A DNA stretch of 64,000 nt, taken from NCBI GenBank assembly GCA_001632435.1, contig KV423945.1, positions 1 to 64,000 on the forward strand, in the 5' to 3' direction. Source of the DNA: Calocera cornea HHB12733. Lineage: Eukaryota > Basidiomycota > Dacrymycetes > Dacrymycetales > Dacrymycetaceae. Position numbers and translations under genes: made by a program. Within the stretch, counting starts at the first letter, position 1; the number at the start of each line of letters is the position of its first letter. Of this stretch, positions 51,883-62,516 are shown one piece after another. The notes beneath the pieces were generated by a model. The model was given only the letters and a program-made list of their open reading frames with translations. It made no database searches and had not been told where the DNA came from.

Positions 51883-52347
51883 CGATCGATGCGGAGACCC
51901 GGCCGGCGCCAGCAACGCAGGTGCATACAGCGCAGTATAGTCCCAATTGTAGCAATACCTCGAGCAAATGATACCCCCCTGCACGGCGCGCACCTTCCGT
52001 ACTGCATGGCGACAGCGCTGACAGGCGCATCCCCGCCCGAATGCACGCGAGCTGTATCTCCCTAAGGCAGTCGCTGAGCAACCCACTGCAGCCTGAGCCG
52101 TTGCCGCGGTCACGCTCGTTCCTATGGTGCTGCTGGATGACTAAGCGATGGCGCGAGCGGGCGGTGAGGGCGCCCTTATTCAGCCAGCGAGGGCGCCTTA
52201 TAAACCCCTGCCGCAGCTTGGGCGGTCCTCACCCAGTTTATCAGTCCTCAACCGCCCTCACTGTGCGTATCTGTGCTCCCTTCTTGATACAGGGATTGAA
52301 AGAGTGTTGCTAGCATACCACCCGAATCCGAATCGAAACAGATCGTC
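51883..52347. promoter_or_regulatory. ATX1 promoter with TATA box and duplicated GC element
   Basis: TATAAA-containing CCTTATAAAC lies at about 52196-52205, some 150 bases before the ATX1 ATG, a plausible core promoter. Just upstream the element GAGGGCGCC(C)TTA occurs twice, near 52166-52178 and 52189-52200, once ending in the TATA box. Confidence 0.5.
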
Positions 52348-52886
52348 ATGTCTGAGGTACGCCCTGTCCCGCGCCCACCCTTACGGATCTCTGGCTGACG
52401 CAGAGCGCAGCATACCTATCAGTTCAATGTCAAGGTCCGCTCTCCGCGAGATCCACAGTGATGAACCGTGTCTGACGAGTGACCTCTGAATCTGCAGATG
52501 TCCTGCTCCGGCTGTTCCGGCGCCGTCGAGCGCGCCCTGTCCAAGCTGGACGGTACGCGCTCCCCCATTACATTACCATGCCAGCCTCATCTGACGGCGG
52601 TATGCTGTTCAGGCGTCGACTCGTACGAGACATCGCTCGAGAAGCAGGAGGTGATCGTCAAGGGCACTGCGGACTACGACACCGTCCTTGAGAAGATCAA
52701 GAAGACCGGCAAGCAGGTGCGTGCACGCTCCCCTATCATCGTCTTCCTTCCCCCCCGTGTTCCCTTCGGCCTTACACTCCCGCCTCTGGGCGTTCTGCCC
52801 TTCCCCTTCTATAATCACCTCTACGCGCTGAACTGGTACTGACCCTTGCTGTATCACAGGTCATCAGCGGCACGACCATTGCCTGA
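52348..52886 (+). CDS. ATX1: Copper chaperone ATX1
   Basis: Cytosolic copper(I) carrier that hands copper to the Golgi P-type ATPase Ccc2, needed for multicopper oxidases such as the Fet3 ferroxidase. Five exons (52348-52356, 52411-52434, 52498-52552, 52613-52716, 52860-52886) give 72 aa, the family's usual size. The protein opens MSEHTYQFNVKMSCSGCSGA, carrying the MxCxxC copper site, and continues VERALSKLDGVDSYETSLEK and GTADYDTVLEKIKKTGKQV, ending ISGTTIA. The lysine-rich loop 5 (KIKKTGK) is the known Ccc2-contact surface. The first two coding exons are only 9 and 24 nt. Upstream of a ferric-reductase-like gene, 2.1 kb away. Confidence 0.96.
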
Positions 52887-54983
52887 GTTCCGTCTCTGCT
52901 CGAAGTAGTCCCGTGGTGACCTAGTCAAGTCACATGTGTTGTAATATGATCAAGATTGCGTGTAAGAGTTCTCAGGAGACGCCACATCATCCCTCACCCT
53001 GGGCCATCGTCATCGTTAATTGCGTTCGATGTTGCCGCAAGAAACAATGTTTGAAGGCGGCGGGCGTGGATCCGCTCCCTCCCGCTGCATAGCTCATTCG
53101 GCCAGTCAGCGAGACCGTCTCCTCATACACGGCACCTCAGCGGCCGCAGACCAATCCCAATCCCAATCCCAATCCCATGCGCGCCCCCATCGTCCCCTCC
53201 TTCCGCTGGCATGTCTCTCGCATGTCCCCAACTGCCCAGCGCCCCCCCCCCCCCCGCCGCTGACGCAGAGCGGCGCAAACTTACAGGTAGGTTAACCGTA
53301 AAGGTGCGCGCCTCCCTCTGACGCGGGCAACAGGCCGATCTCAGCCGAGTCGTGAATCGTACATCGTGAAGCGTGCTGATGCGAATGCGAATGCGGTCGG
53401 TTGTGGACGGGCCGGGCAAGATCGTTCGTTGACCCGTGAATACCGCAGAGCTCAAGCACGCTGTGAGGTCGGATTCTGCGTAGTGAGGCCGGATTCTGCG
53501 CAGTGAGTCGGCGTTGTGTTTGACCCTTCATGCCTGTTGCAACCGACTGGAATTGTACATCTAACAAGTTGTCGTCTCTCAGAAGGAGCCCCTGGACTGT
53601 TGTGATCTTTTGCTATGTGTGCGCTGCAAGACACCGCAAGCCGCACCAAGTGGTCATACAGCCTGTACAGTATGTGTGTCGTTCGCTCGCCTCAGGCCGC
53701 CCGTCTTCCCGTCTGCGGGGGGGGTTCACCCGAGACTTTTCCTGTTGTGAGGAGTGGTTGATGCCTGTTTGTGGTTGATTGAGGTTGTGTAAATTAAGAA
53801 TGGGACGGAGCTCGTACTTGAACGCATGGAAGGTATCGAACACTGCACGAGACGCACCGTAGCCGCACGCCTGGTACGACGAAAGTGCTTTTCCAAATGG
53901 AAAGTACAGTAACTTATGCCCATTGACAACGCGTTGCCGACCTTTGCTACACCTACTTACTTAGTGCAAAATCCCGGACATATGATCTTGCGCACGGCTG
54001 CCGCTGGGATCGGGAGGCAACGGCGCGCCCTGGCCGCCTTCTGTCGTTCCGCGCATCCGCTTTTCCGGATCGCCGGTTCTGTTTTTGCGCTTCTGCGCTT
54101 CTGAGCTGGTGAGGGCCCTGGGCGGCAGAAGTAGGACCATGGCCTGAGCGGCGGGGTGGTTCTCTGTATGCGTACGGCAGCTCGATTCTGATCGGCTCGT
54201 GCGAGCTGTGTTCGACTGTCGACTGAATTCGCAGGAAGTTTGCTATCATAGGGTCGGAAGCTGGCTTTTGTGTTCGGGGAGCGTGTTCTATTATTTTGAC
54301 CGGCCGAGCACCGGGCGGGTTCGCGTCGACATCGTGAGTTTGCACCCTGCCGACGCGCTCGCGCGCCCGCCGTGCGGTATGTGTCACATCCCGCCATTGG
54401 CCCATCAGCAAATCAGTCCAGGTGTGCCGCGGCACGCACGCAGCTCGGTAGAAATCGGCACCGCGGCGTTGAGTTGTGTGCATGTGCCGGGGCTAAGAAT
54501 AGGCTTCGCGGCAGCGGCGGAAGCAGGGTGCTTGCTGTGGGTGCGAATATTTTGGTGTGGTGTGCGAATGCGGCCGTGCGGTGCGCAAAGAGAGACACCG
54601 AGACACCAAGCGCGAGGCAGGGCAGGCAGGGCAGATTTGGGTGGCGGAGACGAGGGGCGACTGACGTCTTTCGGGTCACGACCCCACCGGCAGACGCGCG
54701 TGTGCACCGCCAGCAGGCAGGGCCAACTCGCCAACTCGGCCTCGGCGCTGTGGACCCCTCCCCCCTCCCCCCGCCGCCTGTCCCGCAACAAACGGCCTTG
54801 GCCGCGCTTGGCCGGGGCGCGCTCCCCTCTGGCCCCTTCCCGTTTATACGACCCACACGGCAGCGGCGCTGGCTGGCCCTCCCCCCGTCCCCCCCCTGCT
54901 CGCCTTCTTTCACTCCTGCTGCTGCTGGGCACCGCGCACACCCGCACGCGTCAACCGTAGTCCTCTCCTCTGCACCAGCGCTC
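52887..54983. other. 2.1 kb intergenic region with simple repeats
   Basis: Holds CAATCC-type tandem units (about 53153-53176) and a run of 14 C at 53242-53255. No gene recognised on either strand. The stretch from ~54370 to 54983 is open in frame with the next gene but has no domain content and is probably leader/promoter. Confidence 0.55.
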
Positions 54984-57900
54984 ATGGCCGTCGTCCCCTC
55001 CGTCATCGCCACCCTCGTCTCCACCTACACGCCCCCCTTCCTCGGCGTGCCCACAACATCCACAACCGCCCCCTCCCCCCCCCCCACCGCCCCGCCCTCG
55101 GACCCGACCGTGCCCGCGCTCACAGACGGCAAAGCCTGGATAACAGCCTACCTGCTCGTCCACAGGCTCTCCTCCGCCTCCTACCGCTACGCCTACCTCC
55201 TCTGGATCGTCATCCTCTTCTTCGGCCTCCTCTTTGCCCTCCTCCACTGGACAGGCTTCCGCGGCGGCCCGTTAGGAGCAGCATTCGACAAATGGGCTTA
55301 CCGCCGCCGCACATGGCGAAAGAAGGCAGCCCTGCGCCAGCTCCCGTACCGGCAGCCGAGAGCCCTCCCGTCAAACGCCCAGCTCCTCGCCCTTCTCATC
55401 CTCCTCATCGGGCCCATCGCACTCTCCTTCGTAGGCGCGGACTACATCAAGCCCGGCACGCCCCTCTGGGACCTCGGCCACAGCATCGTCGCAGCCGACA
55501 CGGCGACCGCCACCGCGCCCCAGTACACGATCGGCAAGTCGTGGTGGACATCTGGCGACCGCCTAGGGCTGATCGCATTCGCCCTCTTCCCGCTCTCGGT
55601 CCTCCTCGCGCTCAAGACCCCGCCCTTCGCCCTCTTCGCCCTGCCCATCCTCACATCGCTGCACTTTGACAAGCTCACCCGCCTGCACAAGTGGTGCGGC
55701 CGCGTCATCTACCTCCTCACCGTCGGCCATGTCGTCGCGTGGAGCGTGCAGCTCGCGAGGGACAAGCAGGACGGCGTGAGCTCAAAGTCCGCGTGGAGCT
55801 TCGTGTTCCTGTACCAGGACTTTATCTACGCGCTTATCGTACGCCCTCCCTCCTTTTCCTCCTTATATGCGCATCAGCTTACCCCCCCAACTAAGGCCTT
55901 CGGCTGCTTCACCCTCCTCATCCTCCTCTCGCTCGGGCCGATCCGAGAACGCTTCTACGAAACCTTCAAGCTCCTGCACTACCTCCTCGTGCCCCTCACA
56001 CTGGTATTCTCGGCTCTGCACTACCCGCCCCTAGGGGCGTGGTGCTACGCTGCCCTGGGCTTGTGGGCAGCCGAACGCGTGTGGAGGGCGGGGAGGGGGC
56101 TGTGGGTTAATGGCGCGTTTGGGGGGAGGAGGAGGAAGGAGGAGACACTGGGGAAAGGGAGGTATCAGGTGCCGACGCCGTATATTGTTGGCCAGGAGTG
56201 GGCCCCACAGGGGCAGCAAGCGCAGCAGGGTCCGCAGGGGAGGTTGGAGCCGTGGCAGCTGCAGCTGCAGCAGTCGAACCAGCTCCAGCAGCGGCAGAGG
56301 GACAACCGCGCCTCCTACGTCTCTGATCGGGAGAAGCCGCTGCCCGTCCCCGGCGAAGAACAGCACCAGCAGCAAGCGCACGCCTACCCGCCTGCGAGGC
56401 AGGGCCGCCGCTCAGACGAAGACTCGTTCACGGACTCCATCTCCGAGTACTACCAGTACGACGCTACGCCCGTGGAGGGCCCCGGGGTGCAGTCGCCCAC
56501 CAAACAGGGCTTCGGGCAGCACTCGCCCAGCAGCTCGGTGGACCTCATGGTCAGCCGGCCGGGGCCTAGGGGCGCGTCGCTCGAGTACGCCGCTGGGTAC
56601 CAGAAGGAGGCGGGGATGGTCGCTTCCTCTTCCTCTTCCTCTTCCCGCAGAGCGGGGTACGCCGCCACGCCCGCCGGGTTCGCGCATGCCGTTGCATTGC
56701 CGGGGAGGACAGTGCGGCTGACGCTGCAGACCGCGCGGCCGCTCACCTGGGCACCGGGGCAGCACGTCCTCCTCCGCATCCCCGCCCTCTCGAGGTTCAC
56801 AATGCACCCGTTCACGATCGCCTCGTGCTGCGACCGCGCTGAGCGGTCAGAGCTCGTCCTGGTCATCCGCGCGCGGAAGGGGTTCACAAAACAGCTCTGG
56901 AGCTACGTGTATGCGCACAGTGGGCCGGGGCGCAGCGTCGCGGAGACGTTGTTCACGAGCAGCGGGCGGCCGAAGCGCGGCATACTGCTCAAGGCGACCG
57001 TGGACGGGCCGTGCGGCTCAGCGGAGAGAGCAAGGTGGGGCGAGAACGCGACGATTGTGATTATCGTGGGCGGCTCCGGGGTCAGCTTCGGCACGGCTAT
57101 TATGGAGTATGTGTGCCTGTGTTTGAGGGGGAGGGAGGGGAAGAGCTTGGGCGGCAGGGCCACCCGAGGGGGGTTCAGGACGGACCGGGTGCGCTTCGTG
57201 TGGACCGTGAGGGAGTACTGTGCGTGCTTTCGTTTCGTGGTTGTGGGTCTGGACTGTGCTAATGCGCTTGCAGCACACATCCAGTGGGCCGCGCCGATCA
57301 TCCGCAGGTGTCTGGACATGATGCCGCGCAACGCGCTGCAGGTCGACATCTTCGTGACGAACGGGATGAAGAACCCCATCTCGCAGGCGTCGACGGACCT
57401 GCGCACGATGGCCTACCAGTCCGAGGTCTTCGGCGACGACGCCTCCACGCTCGCCCCGCCCGTCGCGCAGTTCGCCAAGCCAGGACGGGTGCGGACGATG
57501 TCGAACGCCTCGGCCTCGAGCGTCGACTCGGCGGGGAGCGACAGCAGCGTTGCGGACTTGGACTACGCCTCTGACGAAGGGGGAAGGCTGCCCCGCAGGC
57601 TCGTGCCGACCCAGCAGAGGGAGGAGGAGGAGCCGCATATCCTCGACATGACCAACTTTGACTACGAGGACGACACGCGCATGCCGGGCGAGGCGCAGCT
57701 CAGCCAGAAAGTGCGCAAGGAGGGAAAGGTCCGGCGGGCCATCTCCAGGCGCGTCACCAATGCCGCGGCGGCGAAGAGGGAGCCGAGGAGCAAGGCGCAC
57801 GACTCGGCCGGGTCCAGCTTGCTCCCGTACGACCAGGGAAGCCCGACGAAGGAGAGTCCGCCCCCGGTCCCGCCCAACGCACCCCCGAGCAGCTACCGCC

Positions 57901-58709
57901 CGCCCGGCGCGCCCGAGCCAGCGAGCAACAGGCCGCGCTCGTTCTACCCGCCCGGGCATCCGGGACGGCGGTCGGATAATATGGGACCGTACGAGCAGGA
58001 GCCGCGCTACGCCGCTGTGTCGTCCGCCGACATGTACGCGGACGGGACGGACCCGCTGTCCTTTGGCCCGCCGGCGCCCGTGCGCCCTCCGCGCGCGCAG
58101 AGGTCGCCCATGCCTGGGGCGACACCGACGGACGAGCGGCAACGCCCGTTCCCCTCCGCATACGTCGAGCCCTCCGACCCGTACCGGCACGACTTCCCGG
58201 GCTCCTCGTCCTCCGTCACCTTGCAGCAGTACAACTCGCCGTACGACCAGCCGTACGTCCGGCCCACGCACACGCGGCGCGAGTCCACCCAGAGCTCGCT
58301 CTACACCATGGGCGGCACCCAGACGCCCTCGCTGTACGCTTATGACACGAACTACGATGCGCGCACGCCAGGGGCAGGGGAGAGCGTGCGGTCGCTGGTC
58401 GACCGGAAGGGGCAGTCGTTCGGCCCGTCGCATCACAGGAGCGAGTCAAAGGTGGAGATGGACGACTGGGAGGCGGACGACCTGAATGTCGTCTCGGAGA
58501 TGGCGCGGCCTGGGCGACCGAAGCTGGATCGGATCCTGGCTGACGAGGTGGAGCGAGCGCACGGCACGCTCGCTGTGGCGTGCTGCGGGCCATCGTCGCT
58601 CAACGCCATGGTCAGGAAGCTCGTGGCGGCGCAGATCAGCCCTGCGCGCTTGCTGAGGGGCGACAAGCGTGGGCGGATCACACTCGTCACAGAGGACTTT
58701 GAGTGGTGA
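54984..58709 (+). CDS. Ferric reductase-like transmembrane oxidoreductase (FRE family)
   Basis: Plasma-membrane flavocytochrome that passes electrons from NADPH through FAD and two hemes to external Fe(III)/Cu(II). Exons 54984-55838, 55896-57106, 57158-57219 and 57274-58709 give 1,187 aa, far above the usual 600-750. Membrane helices include YAYLLWIVILFFGLLFALLH and LLALLILLIGPIALSFVGA. Heme histidines are in LHKWCGRVIYLLTVGHVVAW and LLHYLLVPLTLVFSALHY. The FAD motif is RFTMHPFTIASCC, the NADPH motif GGSGVSFGTAIME, and the C-terminal motif VACCGPSSLNAMV. Two large disordered inserts explain the size: ~190 residues (Gln/Ser-rich, about 56110-56680) before the FAD domain, and ~340 residues (Pro/Ser/Arg-rich, about 57420-58440) inside the NADPH domain. 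ATG 54984 gives MAVVPSVIATLV. Confidence 0.9.
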   Translation: MAVVPSVIATLVSTYTPPFLGVPTTSTTAPSPPPTAPPSDPTVPALTDGKAWITAYLLVHRLSSASYRYAYLLWIVILFFGLLFALLHWTGFRGGPLGAAFDKWAYRRRTWRKKAALRQLPYRQPRALPSNAQLLALLILLIGPIALSFVGADYIKPGTPLWDLGHSIVAADTATATAPQYTIGKSWWTSGDRLGLIAFALFPLSVLLALKTPPFALFALPILTSLHFDKLTRLHKWCGRVIYLLTVGHVVAWSVQLARDKQDGVSSKSAWSFVFLYQDFIYALIVRPPSFSSLYAHQLTPPTKAFGCFTLLILLSLGPIRERFYETFKLLHYLLVPLTLVFSALHYPPLGAWCYAALGLWAAERVWRAGRGLWVNGAFGGRRRKEETLGKGRYQVPTPYIVGQEWAPQGQQAQQGPQGRLEPWQLQLQQSNQLQQRQRDNRASYVSDREKPLPVPGEEQHQQQAHAYPPARQGRRSDEDSFTDSISEYYQYDATPVEGPGVQSPTKQGFGQHSPSSSVDLMVSRPGPRGASLEYAAGYQKEAGMVASSSSSSSRRAGYAATPAGFAHAVALPGRTVRLTLQTARPLTWAPGQHVLLRIPALSRFTMHPFTIASCCDRAERSELVLVIRARKGFTKQLWSYVYAHSGPGRSVAETLFTSSGRPKRGILLKATVDGPCGSAERARWGENATIVIIVGGSGVSFGTAIMEYVCLCLRGREGKSLGGRATRGGFRTDRVRFVWTVREYCACFRFVVVGLDCANALAAHIQWAAPIIRRCLDMMPRNALQVDIFVTNGMKNPISQASTDLRTMAYQSEVFGDDASTLAPPVAQFAKPGRVRTMSNASASSVDSAGSDSSVADLDYASDEGGRLPRRLVPTQQREEEEPHILDMTNFDYEDDTRMPGEAQLSQKVRKEGKVRRAISRRVTNAAAAKREPRSKAHDSAGSSLLPYDQGSPTKESPPPVPPNAPPSSYRPPGAPEPASNRPRSFYPPGHPGRRSDNMGPYEQEPRYAAVSSADMYADGTDPLSFGPPAPVRPPRAQRSPMPGATPTDERQRPFPSAYVEPSDPYRHDFPGSSSSVTLQQYNSPYDQPYVRPTHTRRESTQSSLYTMGGTQTPSLYAYDTNYDARTPGAGESVRSLVDRKGQSFGPSHHRSESKVEMDDWEADDLNVVSEMARPGRPKLDRILADEVERAHGTLAVACCGPSSLNAMVRKLVAAQISPARLLRGDKRGRITLVTEDFEW

Positions 58710-59023
58710 TGAGATTAATGAGGACTTGGTTCAGTCTCCGACTCGAGACCGCACTCGTTGGGCGCAGGGGGCGTGCGGCGTACCAGTACCAGTATGATTA
58801 TTCACGGCCTTTGTATCACTTGGACAATCAGCTATCAAACGGACTCTTAATGGATTAGCGTAATTCATTCCTCATCTGACATGTTGGCGTTTCGTGCTCT
58901 GCTAAAGAGCAGCCAGAGAAGGGTACACTGAGCACGGCGTGACGGAGCTTAGAATTACTGGGAACAAGTCATGTGGCGTGTTGATATCAATACACGTAGT
59001 TATACAGTAGAGTCCTCGTCAGA
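58710..59023. other. Convergent 3' spacer
   Basis: 314 bases between FRE and CWF18, AT-richer than its surroundings. No gene seen. Confidence 0.55.
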
Positions 59024-59653
59024 TCATTCCTCTTCATCAGAGTCGTCCCTCGTAGCAGTCCCATTCTCAGCCGCCATAGACATCGACAGATCTGCCGACC
59101 CGCCCTTTTGCGATTGCAATCGTTGTCCTGCGCGCCGCGTCAGTCGATACTCACGCCGAGGTCTGCAGACGGTGCACGTACGGATGAGCGTGTGAATCGC
59201 CTCCTGCGTCTTCCGCTCCAGCTTCGCAAGCTTCTTCTCCAGCTCGCGCTTCAGGTCCCAGTTCGGCCGTTTGGGAGCGATGTTGAACAGGTCCTATGAC
59301 AGCACGTAAACGACCCATAAAACCTTCGTCACTCGAAACACGGGCTCACCAGCTCCTCGGCTCGCTTCTCCTCGTCCTCCTGGATGATCTGCTCTGCCAA
59401 GCCTTCTACGGCACGCTCTACCGTGTCCTGCTCGTCGACGGCATCGTGTTTTCGTAATGAGCGCGTGACGGGGTCGAACGCACGTAGCTTCAGTGGTGGC
59501 TCTTCACTGGTCTCCTGATCAGAGGAGATTGCTGTGAGTGGAGTTTTGAGCGTACCCATTGACACCCTCCTCCTCTCCGTTCTCTCCCAATTTCCGTTTC
59601 CTAAGCGCCTGTAATCTCGCCTTGCGCGCTTCTGCAGCTTCAGCGAGGGACAT
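59024..59653 (-). CDS. CWF18: Spliceosome-associated CWF18/CCDC12 protein
   Basis: Small coiled-coil component of the Prp19/NTC-associated active spliceosome. Four exons (59653-59556, 59506-59350, 59293-59182, 59127-59024) give 156 aa. It opens MSLAEAAEARKARLQALRKR. The family core is split over introns: PPLKLRAFDPVTRSL, LAEQIIQEDEEKRAEEL, then DLFNIAPKRPNWDLKRELEK followed by KLAKLERKTQEAIHTLIRQR, which matches the CCDC12 motif LAPRKPDWDLKRD...RTQ.AI.ELIRERL. It ends acidic (DDSDEEE). The second exon start was chosen because the nearer AG would read into a stop. Head-to-head with SCAMP, 353 bases apart. Confidence 0.9.
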
Positions 59654-60006
59654 GCTTGCTCTACTGGTCTGTGTTGCAAAGACAATCCTCCGAAGCGTGC
59701 GGCCGTCAGGGACGTTCAGGAAAGTCACACGGAACCAAAAGGGCCCAAGGGCGCGCCCCCGAAGATGACGGCGACGCCACCGGGCGGGTACGTAGGGCAC
59801 AGCAGCGTCACAGCTTCCGCCGCAGCCCAAACCAGTCCGCTCCCCTCCGACCACGCAGAGAAGGATACACACACCAAACGCCAGACCGGCACGCGGTTGA
59901 CATCTCTTACACGAACTGTGATCTGCTACGCGAACGACTTCTGACGACTAGTACGACAGTGCTGAAGAACTGCTGAGCGGTACCTGGAGACTTGAACACC
60001 ACAACC
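59654..60006. promoter_or_regulatory. Divergent CWF18/SCAMP promoter
   Basis: 353-base head-to-head gap; no specific factor site recognised. Confidence 0.5.
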
Positions 60007-61355
60007 ATGAGTGCGTCCGGACCCTCATGTTGTTGGGGACCGAGAGCTGACGGCACTACGTGTAGGTCATCCTGTAGACCCCTTTGCATCGACGACCTCG
60101 CTGGACGACGAGGGCCCGAACCCCTTTGCGGACCCCACACCGACAAGGACGACCTTCCCGTCGTCTGCGCGCTCCGCACCTGCAAACCCTGATGCGCGCT
60201 TGGAGGAGCTGAGCCGACGGGAGCGGGAGCTCGAGGCCCGTGAGAGAGACTTGGCGAGGCAGCAGGAGGCACTGGCGACCGCGGGCAAGGCGAATTGGCC
60301 GTTTTGTGAGTGCTGTTTCTCGTCTTGCTTGAATAACTACTGATGCTGGGCGCTTAGTCTGTAAGTACCGTTGTTGAATCGTGGATGCATGGGCTAAGCG
60401 CCTGCGGCCGCAGTCCCTTTCCTCCGCCATGATATCAAGGGCGATATCCCGGAGCTTTCGCAGCAGCTTATGCAGCGCTTGTACTTACTGTGGCTCATCC
60501 TCCTCGGGACGCTCATCATCAACTTTGTCGCATGTATCTTTATCCTGCTCAGCGGGACGGCCGATGGTGGGAAGGACCTAGGTGCCAGTATTGGGTATGT
60601 TCACGTTGCCATGCCAAGGCAATGAGGAACTCAACAGTTGTCAAGGTACCTGGTCGTGATCCCCGTTGCGTCCTTCTTCCTATGGTATCTGTAAGTGCAG
60701 CCGTTGCAGGTGATTTCCATTCCGGCTAACAGGCTTGCCAGCCCGATCTACCGCGGCTTCGCGAAGGAGCAATCGCTCTTCTACTGTAGGCTCCCCGCAC
60801 TTGGCGCGCTGTGGTGTACATGCTGACCTGTCAATGCCCCTGCGGCACCAGACATCTACTACATCTTCTGCGGCTTCCACCTGCTCTTCTCGATCTACAT
60901 GATCATTGGGATCCCCTCGACGGGGTCTGCGGGGCTGATCTCGATGATTTCGTGCGTCTCGGTGTCATTTCGCGGCTAGTGCGGACAGAGACTGACAGGT
61001 CCCTGTGCCTGGATCATCCAGGGCATACGCACGGCACTACATCGTAGCGGGCATACTCGGCACGGTGGCTACCGCCGGCTGGGTCGTGCAAGGCGTCGGT
61101 AACATCATCTACTACCGCTTGGTGAGTGTGAATCTTATCTCGACGGCACCGCATTGTGCCTGGCCCGGACAGGTCGATGACATCCGCGACCCTGCGCGTG
61201 TCTTCCCGATCTGTCTGCGATCTCGGGGTCATTGCTGACTGCGCCTCGCACAGATCTGGCGACACGGGAACGACGCCGGCCACACGTTCAGCAAGGCCAA
61301 GGGCGAGCTGGCGACGCACGGTGCGCGGGCGTATTTCACCGGCCGGGGCCTGTAA
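60007..61355 (+). CDS. Secretory carrier membrane protein (SCAMP)
   Basis: Four-helix membrane protein of post-Golgi and endocytic vesicles. Exons 60007-60010, 60066-60305, 60358-60360, 60414-60594, 60646-60690, 60742-60785, 60852-60951, 61022-61121 and 61254-61355 give 272 aa. It opens MSHPVDPFAS, with NPF repeats (PNPFADP) that bind EH domains, then a coiled coil (LEELSRRERELEARERDLAR) and the SCAMP core beginning NWPFFFPFLRHDIKGDIPE. Helices: LYLLWLILLGTLIINFVACI, YLVVIPVASFFLWYL, YYIYYIFCGFHLLFSIYMII and IVAGILGTVATAGWVVQGVG. The E-peptide-like loop is PIYRGFAKEQSLFYYIYYIF. The tail is HTFSKAKGELATHGARAYFT. The third exon is only 3 nt (see findings); omitting it costs one Phe without breaking frame. 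Confidence 0.92.
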
Positions 61356-61850
61356 GCTCTGGGCGGGGCGTGAGCGAGCAGGAGCAGGCAGGTGATCGAA
61401 AGCGACCGTGTGCGGAGCCGATGCGAGCTGACTTGCGCGGAAAAACGAAGCCGAGAGAGAGAGGCCGGTGCATATTGCGCTGGTATGTCTGCGATGGCGA
61501 GGGCGGATGACGAGCAGAGTGGTGCACGCGGTGCGGTGCGACTCGATGTAATGTAAAACCCGCTGGGGCGGTCTTGGATCGCTCCCCAACCCAGACCTTA
61601 CCCGGTACTACTCCCCCTTTCTGCTGCGACGCCTTAGGCTGTATACGCCCCAGGCTGTATACGCCCCCGTACTATCTATCCCATTCCAGTCGTCTCATAT
61701 CCGTGCGCTGGGGTGCATCCATCGGTGTTCCTAGGATGGTGCGCCGGGGTGCGACACCGCTCCGCGTCCATACAGGAGGACCCATCACGGACAGAAGCAG
61801 GGAACTAGGTAGGCGCCCCCATCGCATCGCATCCCATCTCATTAAGCCCA

Positions 61851-61872
61851 ATCCAATCCAATCCAATCCAAT
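61851..61872 (+). repeat. ATCCA pentanucleotide repeat
   Basis: About four to five copies of a 5-bp unit (CCAAT/ATCCA phase) in noncoding sequence. Confidence 0.8.
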
Positions 61873-62393
61873 GGTGCGGGCATCGCGTCGCGCTAATGAG
61901 CCGCTCGGGAGCAATGGCGGCCTGGGCGCGCGTGGCTTGCTGCTTTGTGTCTTGGACAGGGCCGACCTCAGGCAATGGATGGAGGCGGAGCTGAAACATC
62001 AGCCATTGTCGTTTGTCATGATCATCCCCCTGCCAGTGGTTTGCGAGATGCTCGCGTGCAGCGGGCAGCGGGGGGAGCATCACGAGACGCGCCGCCGGAG
62101 CGCGTCGGGCCTGGGCCAGCTTCGGCAAGTGCGGCAGCGCGCGCGAGGAAGCGGGCGCGGTGGGGCTTCTGAATACAGCGGCATCAGCCGCGGGTGCAGA
62201 GGCACGTGCGGCGCGGGGAGCGGAGGCGAACTGCACGCGAGCTGGGGTCGCTGGGCCAAGCTCCCGGTGCGCACGACTGCGAAGAAGCATGAGCACTGGC
62301 ACCATCCCATCGGTGAGCCTGGGAAGAAGCACCCGCGGCGATGCAAGCGCGCAAGGTTCGATCGCCGAGGGAGGGGAGGGGGGGCGCTCGGAC

Positions 62394-62437
62394 GGGGACT
62401 GGGACTGGGACTGGGACTGGGACTCGGACTCGGAGTC
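62394..62437 (+). repeat. GGGACT hexanucleotide repeat
   Basis: Five clean units then two variant GGACTC units; it resembles the unit seen near 32786-32810. Confidence 0.85.
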
Positions 62438-62516
62438 TCTGCTCTGGTCTGGCTTGTTCCATCGACCAGCGACCATCGACCATCGACCCTGGGACGGGAC
62501 ACCTCTGCTCACCCGT

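Noticed and set aside
54372..54983. N-terminal extension of the ferric reductase by ~200 codons
   Set aside because: Same frame stays open, but it is Ala/Arg/Pro-rich without a signal or helix; MAVVPSV at 54984 is the natural start.
57018..58436. 472-codon open frame antisense to the ferric reductase
   Set aside because: Arises from GC-rich third positions; the sense strand carries all conserved motifs.
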